From the NCBI GenBank assembly GCA_036346405.1, contig CM070567.1:45495633-45559632 (forward strand): DNA of 64,000 bases, written 5' to 3'. Source of the DNA: Phyllostachys edulis. Lineage: Eukaryota > Streptophyta > Magnoliopsida > Poales > Poaceae. Position numbers and translations under genes: made by a program. This document shows positions 55,203-64,000 of this stretch, in pieces. Under the pieces are notes generated by a model. It did not search any database and was not told the origin of the DNA. It saw only the letters and a program-made list of their open reading frames with translations. Each line of letters opens with the position of its first letter. Position 1 is the stretch's first letter.

Positions 55203-58200
55203 TGTAACATCCCAAAGTTCTGTTACCAAATTAAAAATTATTAAAGTTATTATTTTGTTGGATTTTCTGAAATTTGAAAGAGTTTGTTTGCTCTTATTTA
55301 ATTTCTGGAGTTTTTAAAGTCAAAAATAAAATTTATTAAATCTTTTGAAGTTTTATTTGATTTAAAGTTGAAAAATAAAAATTTAATTAATTTCTAGAAT
55401 TTTCTAGAATTTTAAAAAGCTTTTTCCTAAATATTTTAAAGCCAAAATAAATTATGTGCAAAAACTATTACCAAATAAAAGTTGGAATTATTTTATTTAT
55501 GTCCAAAATAACTCTAGGGATTTCTGTGAATTTTCCTAGAATTTTTGGAATTTATTTGCTATTTTCTAAAGCCTTTTTGAATTAATCTGATTATTTTAAT
55601 TATCAAATCATTTTAAAATCCTAAACTTGCCTTTGGGCCGAAAGTCACTATGCGGCCCAATCTCTTTTTCCTTTCCGGCCTAAACCATTACCAGCACAAC
55701 CCCCTCATCAAATCGTGACCGTCGGATTGAAATCCGACGGCTAGCAACCGCCCCGCCCCTTTCCGCTTGCACCGCACCCGCTGACGCGTGGGCTCGCGCC
55801 TGCTTCGTCCACCTTGCCGTCTTCTCCAACGCACCGTGCCGCCCCGCGCCGAAACCGCCATGGCCGCTCACGTGTGACCCGCGCCCGCCTCCGCACGACC
55901 CGCACCTCCTTCCCCCTTTTTCTCCGCGCGCGTGTCCCACGACCCCGCAACCGTCGCCGCATGATCCCCACTCCTCCACGCCGCCTCGGAGCCCCTCGGT
56001 CCCTATAAAAGGAAGCCCCGGGCGCCCCACTTCACACCCATTCCAACGCCGCCACCCACTTCCCCTCTCTCCTCGTGTGCTCGCCGTATTTAGAGTTTCC
56101 TCGCCGCCGGCCACGAGAGCTTGGAGCTTCGATTGCGCCGCCACTGTCGACGCCGCGTCCTCGCCACCCACCACCATTCGCTTCGCCACACCATCGCGAA
56201 GCCGGTGTGCGTACTCATCCTCCTCGGGGACCATCGGAGCGCTACTTCGCCGTCGAGTCGTACCGCGCCGCCACCTTCACCTCACCGCCAGTCGCCTCCG
56301 TCCTCCTCTCGACGTGTGGGTGAGCGCACCGGGACCGCCGCGTCTCCCTCTTCCTTCTCGTATCCTCGCTAGTCGCCGCCGTGCCACACATCGCCGGCAA
56401 CCATCGGTCCCCGCGCTGGCGCTGCCTTGTGCCAGCGTGGCCTAGCCACGTAGACGCCACGTAGGCGCCACCTAGCCACTCCTCGCCATGTGGCAGTGAT
56501 GTGGCCTAAGTAGACTTGGTCCATGGGCCGAGTCACTGCCAAGTGGAGCCCACATGTCAGAAATTAGTGGCTGACGTCAGCCATGCGCAATAAATGAATT
56601 TTCCTTTAGAAAAACAATTCGGGAAATTCATTTAAAATCCAGATTTAGGGTTTAAACTTCTAAAATTCATATCTTTTGCATCCAAACTCCAAATTGGGTG
56701 ATTCAAATTTCTAAATTTGTATAAATTCATTATCTAGCTGACTAAACCAAAATTATTTAATTTGGAGTTCATTTGAATCTTATTTTGAATTTGGCTTATT
56801 TTCGCGTATAGATTTCAACGACTCTAGAGAATCAGATTTCGACGCCGTTTGAGAGAAACTAATTGAGCAAGGCAAGTTATATCTTTGACCATATTTGCAC
56901 CCACTATTTCAAATTATTTAAATTTTATTTTAAATTATTACTGCATGCTATTTATATTCAGTAATTTAAATTCCTGTTTTAAATTTATAGATATGCCTAA
57001 TTCCTTTGTATGTCCAATGTTGATAGTTGAATCAAATATATTGTCACTCTAGAAAAAACCTAGTTGATATGATAGTATGAACTAGGATCATTTGGAAAGA
57101 ATTATGCTTAGTGATGCTTAGACCCGAAATGTTGATTTGGGGAATTTCAGCCAAAAATCAAATGTTGTTTAAACTGTATCCATGGCATTGGTGTGTTATG
57201 AAAGTTTATAAATAAATTTGAAAAATGAAATAAAATGATGGTTTGTACTTGGGCGAAATGGTTGTTTGGATGGTGCATGTTGATGCACGGGATCGAGTCA
57301 TTTTTATGATCGAGGCCCATGGGTTTTATGGAAAGTCGCCCAAGTCAGTTAAGAACCGGTCTTCGAGCCGCATCTTGCTAAGCCACATCGTACTACCACA
57401 TGTCCTGAGTATGGGCGGGACCTGGCTGACTAATTTGCAATGTTCCACCATGGTCGTTCTCTTCAGATACGGTGGGTAGTCATGTTATGACCTACGTTAG
57501 TCCCACCTGGCGCAAGAGAGGGCTAGGAACTCTGAGGATTTCTATCCAAAGGGGGTGAAATCTTAGTGAGGGGGACTACGGTGGGATTGCGTATTGTAAA
57601 GGCCTTGTCACGTACTCTAGACCGCTTACCTAAGGTAGTGAGCGGTGGCATAGATATATGCCGAACAAACTAGAGGAGTCGTGTCATGTGGGTAAAGCTG
57701 TACAACCTCTGTAGAGTGTTAAGAACTATTCGAATAGCTGTGTCCACGGTCATGAACATGCTAGTAAAGCCACTTAAAGTTATACTTTGATTTTTTTTTT
57801 GTTTTGAAATACTTCATCAATTAGTTTATCCAAATAGGAATTGGGCAGGAAGCCATGTGATAGGAGGGTATCCTTCACCATTCATGTGTGAATGTTATCT
57901 GACTATAAAATTCGAGAATTTATAAAATGAATTTTAGTTATAGAATAACTGCTTTGGAACTTAGTACAAATATTTAAAGAAAACATTGCTTTACGCAAAT
58001 TTAACCAATAAGCCTTCTTTTGGTATATCTTTGCATACATTATAATCTGTTAATTGGGTGTAACTTGCGAGCACGGAAGTTGTGCTCATCCTTACTTTAT
58101 GCAAATAAATTTCAGAGGAGAAGGACTTTGCTACCGGTGTGGATCTCAATGACTAGGCCGCTACCCCAGTCGATTGCCTGTGGCAGATCAGCTGGACCCC

Positions 58201-58398
58201 AATACATCTTCTTTGTCTTCCGCTGTGTTCTTAAATGTTGGCTTGTAAGCCTCTTTTGTAATAAACTCTGTTGATTATTAATATAATTGTGCAATCTATG
58301 GATGTTACAATATCTGTTTACTGTGTGAACTAGCTACTGATCATGAGACTAGTTCAGAAATGCACAGAGGATTTGGGGTGTTAATCCCGGGTCTGACA
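55203..58398 (+). mobile_element. Solo LTR of a TGTAACATCC-type gypsy family (3.2 kb), nested
   Basis: Begins TGTAACATCCCAAAG, ends CGGGTCTGACA, with the perfect duplication gaccg at 55198-55202 and 58399-58403. A TATA box (tataaaa) is at 56004-56010. It lies inside and opposite to the minus-strand LTR. It contains the conserved ctattcgaatag palindrome at 57726-57737. The Arg/Ser/Pro-rich frames at 55680-56460 come from GC-rich LTR sequence. Confidence 0.92.
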
Positions 58399-58833
58399 GA
58401 CCGCTTGGCTACGCTGAGAGAGAGGAAGAAAGACTGACATGCGGGGCCCACATGTCAGTGGAAGGAGGGGCACGCGTGCGCGGGGCTGGGCCACATAGTG
58501 TCGGACTGGGTTGGAATAGGGTTGGTTTCGGCCCATTAGACTTTTTGAGATTTTAATTAGTTTTGTTTTTTAGAAAATAGTAGAAAATACAAATGGCAAC
58601 TAGAAAAAATAGCAAATGCACTCGAAAAAATTCTAGAAAATATATCCAAGCACATATAATCCAAATAAAATAATTTTAACAATAGTTGATTTTGGAATTA
58701 ATCATATTAAATTATTTTACTTTTGAAAGTCCATATTAAGCTTTATTTTAATTCAAATAAACTTTGGTGAATTTTTCTATAGAGCTAAACTACCCAAAAA
58801 GATTTTAAAATTTCTGAAAATTGGGATGTTACA

Positions 58834-59160
58834 AATCTACCCCCCTTAAAAGGAATCTCGCCCGGCAGCAAGGTCCTTGCCCCATGGATCCCGGCGGCGC
58901 ACGCTAAGGCGAGCGACGGCGAGCCTGGATCCTTTCCGTGATGCGGTGTAGAGGTGACGCCCTATCTGGTTGGGATGACGAGATCGATCCAGCGACGGCG
59001 TGGCGTAGAGGTGGCACCTGGTGCTCGGTTCACGATGGTGGCGCGCACGCGGAGGCATGTTGTCATTGCCTACACGGTGGTTGACGGAGGACTGTGGCCA
59101 GGGTAAGGCGCGGTCGGCGCACACACGGAGGCGTGCTCCCGGCCAACCCATGGGATCGAC
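58834..59160 (-). mobile_element. Internal-domain stub of the minus-strand gypsy element
   Basis: The sequence behind the LTR includes the purine tract and a CCGGGCGAGATTCC-like motif similar to the last pol bases before chromovirus LTRs. A GC-rich stretch without readable pol motifs follows to about 59160. The rest of the element is missing. Confidence 0.5.
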
Positions 59161-60022
59161 ATCAATGAACAGTAGAATAAAAAATAATCTACTAAAAGAA
59201 CATTATTGCTAGAATGGAAAACTCAGATAAAATCAACATACTAGGAAGCCTTAGCTTAGGGTATTATCAGATAAAATCAACGTACTAGGAAGCCTTAGCT
59301 TAGGGTGTTATCGTGCTTATAATGTGTTATATAATCGAGGTCACATTGCTGACGAACGAAGGTCTCAACTTATAAATAATAGACAATAGATAAGAACAAA
59401 AGGACGTAGTCCGAGCCTTCTCTCTTTATTGATCTGTTTATCCGTAGACGAGTGTAAAATGAGAGCCTATGCCCCCCTTTATATAGGAGGAGAATGCTCC
59501 CTTTATGCATAAATAAGCAATATGAGATTAAACTAACTAATAGGCCTTGTGGACCGACAGCTTCTTAATGATCATTTGTTTATGTAAAGTGTCCATACAT
59601 AATTAGACTTTGAAACGGACCAATATACAACAAAATCTACTATTTCTTACAATTAATGGATGGATACAATCTGTGCAAACACCTTATCATGAAGCCGGTA
59701 CTTAGAAGAGATCAGACTCTACACATCACCTTGTCATGTTAATTTGTGCAAACACTAGCTTCAGTTTATTCAGTGGTACTCTGCAACTAATCCTTGAAAA
59801 AATTAATGCTACCTTAGCGGATCGCAAGGATAGAAGTTGAAACGACATTACTGAATTAGTCCTAGTTTTTTTATGTTATGTTTTAGAGAGAGGAAGGAGT
59901 GTGTGACCCTAGCTAGCAACACCTTGTTCATGCTGGAATGTACAGAGCAAAAAGGAAGATGACAATAACGAGCGAAAATAGAAGATAAAAAAACAGCGGA
60001 AAAAATTAAAACACACGAAGAC
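59161..60022 (-). other. AT-rich region with a probable LTR fragment and a 44-bp tandem duplication
   Basis: A 44-bp unit starting cagataaaatcaac is duplicated at 59224-59311. On the minus strand a TATA motif (cctatataaagg, near 59480) is followed by sequence resembling the transcribed part of an LTR. Boundaries could not be set. No gene is seen in 59320-60022. Confidence 0.4.
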
Positions 60023-60095
60023 ACGCCTGGTGGGACTCGAACCCACAATCGTCTGATTAGAAGTCAGACGCCTTATCCATTAGGCCACAGGCGCC
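60023..60095 (-). tRNA. tRNA-Arg-TCT: tRNA-Arg (anticodon UCU)
   Basis: The minus strand folds as a standard 73-nt cloverleaf. The acceptor stem gcgcctg pairs with caggcgt, with one G-T pair at the base. The D loop carries taatggataa. The anticodon arm ctgac-ttctaat-cag has anticodon TCT. The T arm has gttcgagtccc. There is no intron. The gene does not encode CCA, as expected for a nuclear plant tRNA. A T-rich stretch downstream (gttttaatttttt) can end Pol III transcription. The A and B boxes (tggcctaatgg and ggttcgagtcc) look intact. Confidence 0.95.
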
Positions 60096-60760
60096 TTTAC
60101 ATTCTATTTCATACTTTTTGGTAATTAGAGCATCTACAATAGTTTATTTCTTAGCTTATTACTTAAAAAAAGAGAGAGAGTATTCAATCTAATAAAAAGA
60201 AATAAGTCTTTCAATAGATTGTTTCTTGAGCTTGTGTCTAAGACTTTAATTACTACAAGTGTGCATGATTCTTGATGATCAATAATGAAATACAACTTTG
60301 TGGTCTACATGTTTTAGCTCATTTATCATATAAATAATGAAGTCAGGTTGCACAAATGATCTAATAGATATTTTGCTTTAAGACAGTGAGACCATAAAAC
60401 ACGTTTTTAGGTAACAAGTAAGCCTCCAATAGAGTATTTAGTTGTTTCCCGTGTCTTGATATTAACAATTTACTAGTTTTTTTTATCTAGAAACTACCTC
60501 ACCTTCTCTTTTCATATTCTCTCATCTACATCATCTAAATATTGATGTGATAATTTCTTAGTAACAGCTGATGTGGGCTGTTGTTGCAGATGCTCTTATG
60601 ACACATCCGGAACCAAAACTAGAAATAGGCACCACGCGTCCACGCCGCTAACATCGCCATTCGCCACCCTTGCCGTCCGACGAGAGAGGCCATCACATCA
60701 AGATTTCCTTCCATCTCCCCTCGCATCACATCGCCTGAGGAGGAAGAGAGATAGAGAAGG
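60096..60760 (+). other. Upstream region of the small membrane protein gene
   Basis: AT-rich to about 60600, then GC-rich 5' leader sequence. No convincing TATA box is placed at the usual distance. No other gene is seen; the open frame starting at 60573 in another phase overlaps the leader and coding region and is not supported. Confidence 0.5.
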
Positions 60761-60961
60761 ATGGAGGCGGCCAAGAAGCGCAACACCGGAGCGGGCGCCG
60801 CGGTGGCGGCTGGGTCGGAGAAGAGGAGCAAGAGGGGCCACGGATCCACCGCGCTGTTCGTGGCGGTGGACTACGCCTTCCTGCTCGCCTTCGCCGGGTT
60901 CCTCTCCTACCTCGTCGCCTCCCAGCTCCTCCCGTCCGTCGCCTCCTCCTCCGCCGCCTAG
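60761..60961 (+). CDS. Small single-pass membrane protein, uncharacterised (66 aa)
   Basis: The start lies in a good plant context (aaggATGGAG). The protein opens MEAAKKRNTGAG and has a basic cluster (EKRSKRGHG, about residues 20-28). One hydrophobic helix spans about 32-57 (LFVAVDYAFLLAFAGFLSYL...) and the tail is Ser/Ala-rich. A basic segment before a single helix suggests a membrane protein with its N terminus in the cytosol, by the positive-inside rule. Codons are GC-rich at third positions, as in many grass genes, and the TAG stop is followed by a plausible 3' UTR. I do not recognise the family. It is a single exon with no homologue in the window. Confidence 0.65.
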   Translation: MEAAKKRNTGAGAAVAAGSEKRSKRGHGSTALFVAVDYAFLLAFAGFLSYLVASQLLPSVASSSAA

Positions 60962-61496
60962 ATTAACATCTCCCGTTCTTGGGTTCTTGAGTTTTTCCCT
61001 CTCTTGTTTGGATCCGATCCAGTTGTGAGGCCGCGAGATCTTCCACCGGATGGTTGTTCTCGTCTCGTTTTTTATTATTTTATTTCCGCTATGTAATTCC
61101 ATGTAATGAGATGAGAACTAGCGATGTTGTTCCTTGGCAATTCGGCATGGTGATGTGAGAATTTAATGCTTGCTTGTTTCTTTGTTCATGTCCTTCCTGT
61201 CTGGTTGGGGTTTGATCCGGTTCGTGCGACTGATGCCATTGCAGCAGAATTTTTTTTAACCTTAGATCCACGTAACGAGAGTGTCAAAGATGATTCTCAC
61301 GGCAGAAAGACGTAAATTTCTCGTTCATGCTTAGATTGCGCGTTTGTTTTTAGTTCAGATAGTCGCGGCAGCCTGAACCAGCTCTTCTTCAGACTACCAA
61401 AACGAGCTAGTTACAAGCATATGACGATCGCACTTGGATGGATTTGTATCCTTTGCCATTCTCTATCTGCATTTTCAGTCACTGCAGCTGTTAGCT
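60962..61496 (+). other. 3' flank of the small membrane protein gene
   Basis: T-rich 3' UTR-like sequence follows the stop, with ttttttattattttattt and gtaatgagatgag near 61068-61115. No further coding sequence is seen. Confidence 0.5.
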
Positions 61497-61505
61497 GTGG
61501 TAATT

Positions 61506-61878
61506 GAACTTTTTTTATTAATTAACCTTTTTTGAATTTTATTTTAAAGTTAACCCCCAATACATTTTATTTCTAATTTTGACCTTTTTGGTCACGCCAC
61601 GGGTGATAACGTGATAAAACAACACTGTGACGCGTCAGGATAAATCCTCAAAATAGTATTTTTTGGTCACGTCACTGGTTGTGACGTGACCAAATAACAC
61701 TGTCACGCCACTTTCAGTGGCGTGGTAAGAGTTTAACCAGAAATAGACTGACGTGACAGTGTTGTTTTGTCACGCCACGAGTGGTGGCGTGACCAAAAGG
61801 GTCAGAATTGGAAATAAAGTGCGTTGGGGGTTAATTTTAAAATAAAATTCAAAAAAAGATTAATTAATAAAAAATTTC
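61506..61878. mobile_element. Mutator-like MITE (373 bp), copy B
   Basis: Begins gaactttttttatt and ends ataaaaaatttc, with a perfect 9-bp duplication gtggtaatt at 61497-61505 and 61879-61887. Same family as 48317-48693, including the inner gtcacgccac palindromes. It lies between the small membrane protein gene and the NFU gene. Confidence 0.9.
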
Positions 61879-62169
61879 GTGGTAATTGGTGAGAACTTAA
61901 GACTTTTGATACTCAAATGACACGAAGAAAACGAAGGAATGATATGATATTATTCACATCTGCAGAAATTGCGCAGTTTCTCATTTCTTTTCAAAATTGC
62001 ACAATTGAGAGAAGAACAGAAAGCTTGGTTAAATTTCAGATAAGTGTGCGCCGCTGTTTATGAGAACTTTTTCCTGAAAATTCCATCGAATACATACATC
62101 TTCTCTTTTCTTTGCAAGAGGAAGAGACCAAAACCTGTTACATAAATAGGATGAACACCCGTACATACA

Positions 62170-64000
62170 ACATTTCGTATCAATATGTCTGACAGCTGAA
62201 ATACAAATGTTTAGTTCACGACATTTCGTATCAATACGAAGCTGCAGATACAGAGGCGATCAATCCACACACATCCTTTCCCTGGCCAATTGCTTGTCAG
62301 GAGCTGGCATACAAATATTTAGTTCACAGCTCACGACAATTGCTGGACGGCTGCAATGCATGGGATCTTCTCTCGGAGCTTCTGAGTTAGAGCTACTCGA
62401 ACAGTCATCACACCCGCGGCGGGGCCTCTGAGCCGGACTTTCACAATCTGGTCCTCGATCGCGATGAACTCCAGATCGCCATCTCCTGTGCCAGCAAGGT
62501 ATGGCCTGATCTCATCGAGTACCTGATATTTGGTCAAAAATGGAGCCGTCAATGCTTTTATTTACTCCACTTACAGTTTTACCCATAATATCGAAAGGGC
62601 AACTCAAAAGGTAAATCATCTGAAGGAGTAATGAGTGTAGAAAGATGTGCCACAGGGAGACAAGTTATAATGTTCAAACATTTCCTGGCACTATGGTAGA
62701 GAAGACTTCACTTAGTAAATCATAAAAGGAAAAGAAGTGATTTCATTATTTATGACATACTTTTTGACGTTCTCTATCGAAATCTACTTGGAATGTCGTT
62801 TTAAGAAAACTGTCAAGGGCATGAACGGCAACCAACGACAAGGAAGAAGAAACAGTCAGCAATTTCTAGAACTGACAAATCGCGTACCTAGAACTGACAA
62901 ATCGCATATCCTCTTATCAACAAAAGCTAGACCTGGAATACTGTCAGTGTCAATGGCAGGAAGGGTGTTGCCCCAGGTATACAGCCCCCAAACCAACATA
63001 ATGGTAGGCACAATACTCAATAGTTAATATCCATTTTTTTTGAAGATAACACAGACAATGTAGTTGCATCAAAAGGAAAGAACTATGTCAGTACCAATAC
63101 CGGAAGGATGATTTAATAATTTTTCCTAAACTATTCCTAACTAGCACAAACTGATGCTGCAAGTACTTCTGACAACCAGAGAAAGGTACACTGAACCCTA
63201 ATTGCAGCAGTTTTTTTTCTACATGTGCAAGAAAGGCTAATGCTGAAAAATTAACACATCATAGACAAAAACTGTACAATGTATCTTAGATGTTTATATT
63301 ACTTTGGATGCCTTCTTGAGATAGGCAATCAAACTTTAGCATCTAGCATTCCAGATTCTAGAATCTATGAACCACATATCAATACAAGACCTGTGGATCT
63401 AATTGATCTCCTTAATCACCTTAATTTGCAAATGATCTAATTAGTAATCAATTTACATCAACAAAAAGAAATAAACCTAATCTGTTTACACCATGGCACT
63501 TCAATTATTCCACATGAGACCTTATTAAGTAACAAATACCTTTTCAACGTTCTCTTCATTCAGCTCAAGCCCAGTCTCCCTATCCGTAATAGGTTCAACC
63601 GCAATAATCGCTGGTATTTTCTCCATCAAACGCCGCTCAATGCCCATCTTCATTGTCGTTACAGAGCTTGGGCACGATCCACATGCTCCCTGCAACTTCA
63701 GCCTCACCACATTCCCGTCAATGTCATGCAAGGCAACATCGCCTCCATCTGCCACAAGGTACGGGCGCACTTCATTTAGAACATACTCGACATTTTCAGC
63801 GGTTAACGGCAACTGGACCACTGGATCTAGGCCGGCAATAGCTCGAACAACTGCTACAACAGAACATGATAGATAGAGCTTCAATTAACCTCTAAAAGGC
63901 CAGCGTAATTGTTCAGAATATTGCATACCAACGCAATCATTTGAATGCATTATACTTGCTCAATAAGATCCCACACAGCAAATTACTTGCTAGATACATG
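62170..64000 (-). CDS. NFU: Chloroplast-type NFU iron-sulfur scaffold protein, last two exons (5' part outside window)
   Basis: Minus-strand exons are 63850-63540 (acceptor tagcag, donor gtattt) and 62522-62331 (acceptor atatcag, stop tga at 62333-62331). The first holds the active NFU domain: LTAENVEYVLNEVRPYLVAD, then GACGSCPSS with the CxxC that binds a transient Fe-S cluster, then RLMEKIP and ELNEENVEKV. The second holds a degenerate second NFU domain (VLDEIRPYLAGTG, GPAAGVMTVRV) without CxxC. Two NFU domains, the second lacking cysteines, are typical of chloroplast NFU1-3 proteins, which pass clusters to photosystem I and other stromal targets. The transit peptide and first exons lie beyond 64000. 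The frame is intact. The intron (62523-63539) shows no element. Confidence 0.93.

Larger units (their letters stand above)
50361..58833 (-). mobile_element. Minus-strand gypsy LTR of the TGTAACATCC type, with two nested insertions
   Basis: On the minus strand it starts TGTAACATCCCAA at 58833 and ends GGGTCCCAACA at 50361. Removing the nested PIF-like element and solo LTR with their duplications leaves about 3.14 kb, similar to the other LTRs of this type. A purine tract (minus strand ttaaggggggtagat) abuts it at 58834, so it is the 3' LTR of an element running leftward. A minus-strand TATA box (tataaaagg) lies at 55006-55014. The palindrome ctattcgaatag is at 53237-53248. Interior frames are not genes. 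Confidence 0.82.

Noticed and set aside
54545..55215. Frames of 65-96 codons on both strands near 54.5-55.2 kb
   Set aside because: They lie in the GC-rich middle of the minus-strand LTR around its TATA box; no recognisable protein.
55680..56460. Arg/Ala/Gly- and Ser/Pro-rich frames on both strands (up to 184 codons)
   Set aside because: GC-rich part of a solo LTR around its TATA box; frames are open on both strands because of composition.
1..64000. CRISPR arrays, insertion sequences, operons, riboswitches
   Set aside because: Repeats here are plant LTRs, MITEs, tandem repeats and microsatellites; there are no spacer-repeat arrays or prokaryotic genes.

Overview
This is nuclear DNA from a grass, most likely Oryza (rice or a wild relative). 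The reasons are solo LTRs of the TGTTGGAAATATG family (RIRE1/BARE-like, a grass Ty1/copia family), a Tat-type gypsy element, grass CACTA, hAT and Mutator-like non-autonomous elements, a nuclear tRNA-Arg, and plant-type NFU and TIC32-like dehydrogenase genes with short GT-AG introns. Most of the window is nested transposable elements; four kinds of host gene can be read between them.

Layout. 1-9492: a decayed Ty3/gypsy element of the Tat (dual RNase H) type, cut by an inverted RIRE1-like solo LTR (715-2308). It carries 65-bp and 72-bp tandem repeats and a minus-strand coding remnant with its own TATA box between pol and the provisional 3' LTR. 9635-11881: minus-strand short-chain dehydrogenase (SDR, TIC32-like) copy 1, with seven recognisable exons, a frameshift in exon 1 and no last exon. 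12540-12960: a MITE-like element. 12961-28583: a 5'-truncated chromovirus (integrase, chromodomain, 2.75-kb LTR) split by a complete 11.8-kb copia element (13141-24948) of Sirevirus character with an extra third ORF. 29816-34512: SDR copy 2, broken by a 1.5-kb hAT-like element carrying a captured DNA-repair gene fragment, a 1.7-kb non-autonomous LTR element and a 0.7-kb hAT element sitting inside an exon. 34744-38197: a 3.45-kb CACTA element with subterminal repeats, a captured ORF and a 350-bp foldback. 38198-46225: LTR remnants holding two solo LTRs with exact target duplications (39558-41121 and 41514-45057). 46370-46612: remnant of SDR copy 3. 47128-50106: a small CACTA, a Mutator-like MITE and a hAT element. 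50361-58833: a minus-strand gypsy LTR into which a PIF/Harbinger-like element and a second solo LTR have jumped.

60023-64000 is the gene-bearing end: tRNA-Arg(UCU), a small single-pass membrane protein gene, a second Mutator-like MITE, and the last two exons of a chloroplast-type NFU iron-sulfur scaffold gene.

The three SDR copies lie in the same orientation and share exon lengths, so they are an old tandem array pulled apart by insertions. The array gives empty-site comparisons that order many insertions. All SDR copies and all retrotransposon reading frames seen here are broken. The NFU exons, the tRNA and the small membrane protein gene look intact. No CRISPR, bacterial or operon-type features are present. 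Gene calls rest on recognising protein families by eye; target-site duplications were read directly from the sequence.
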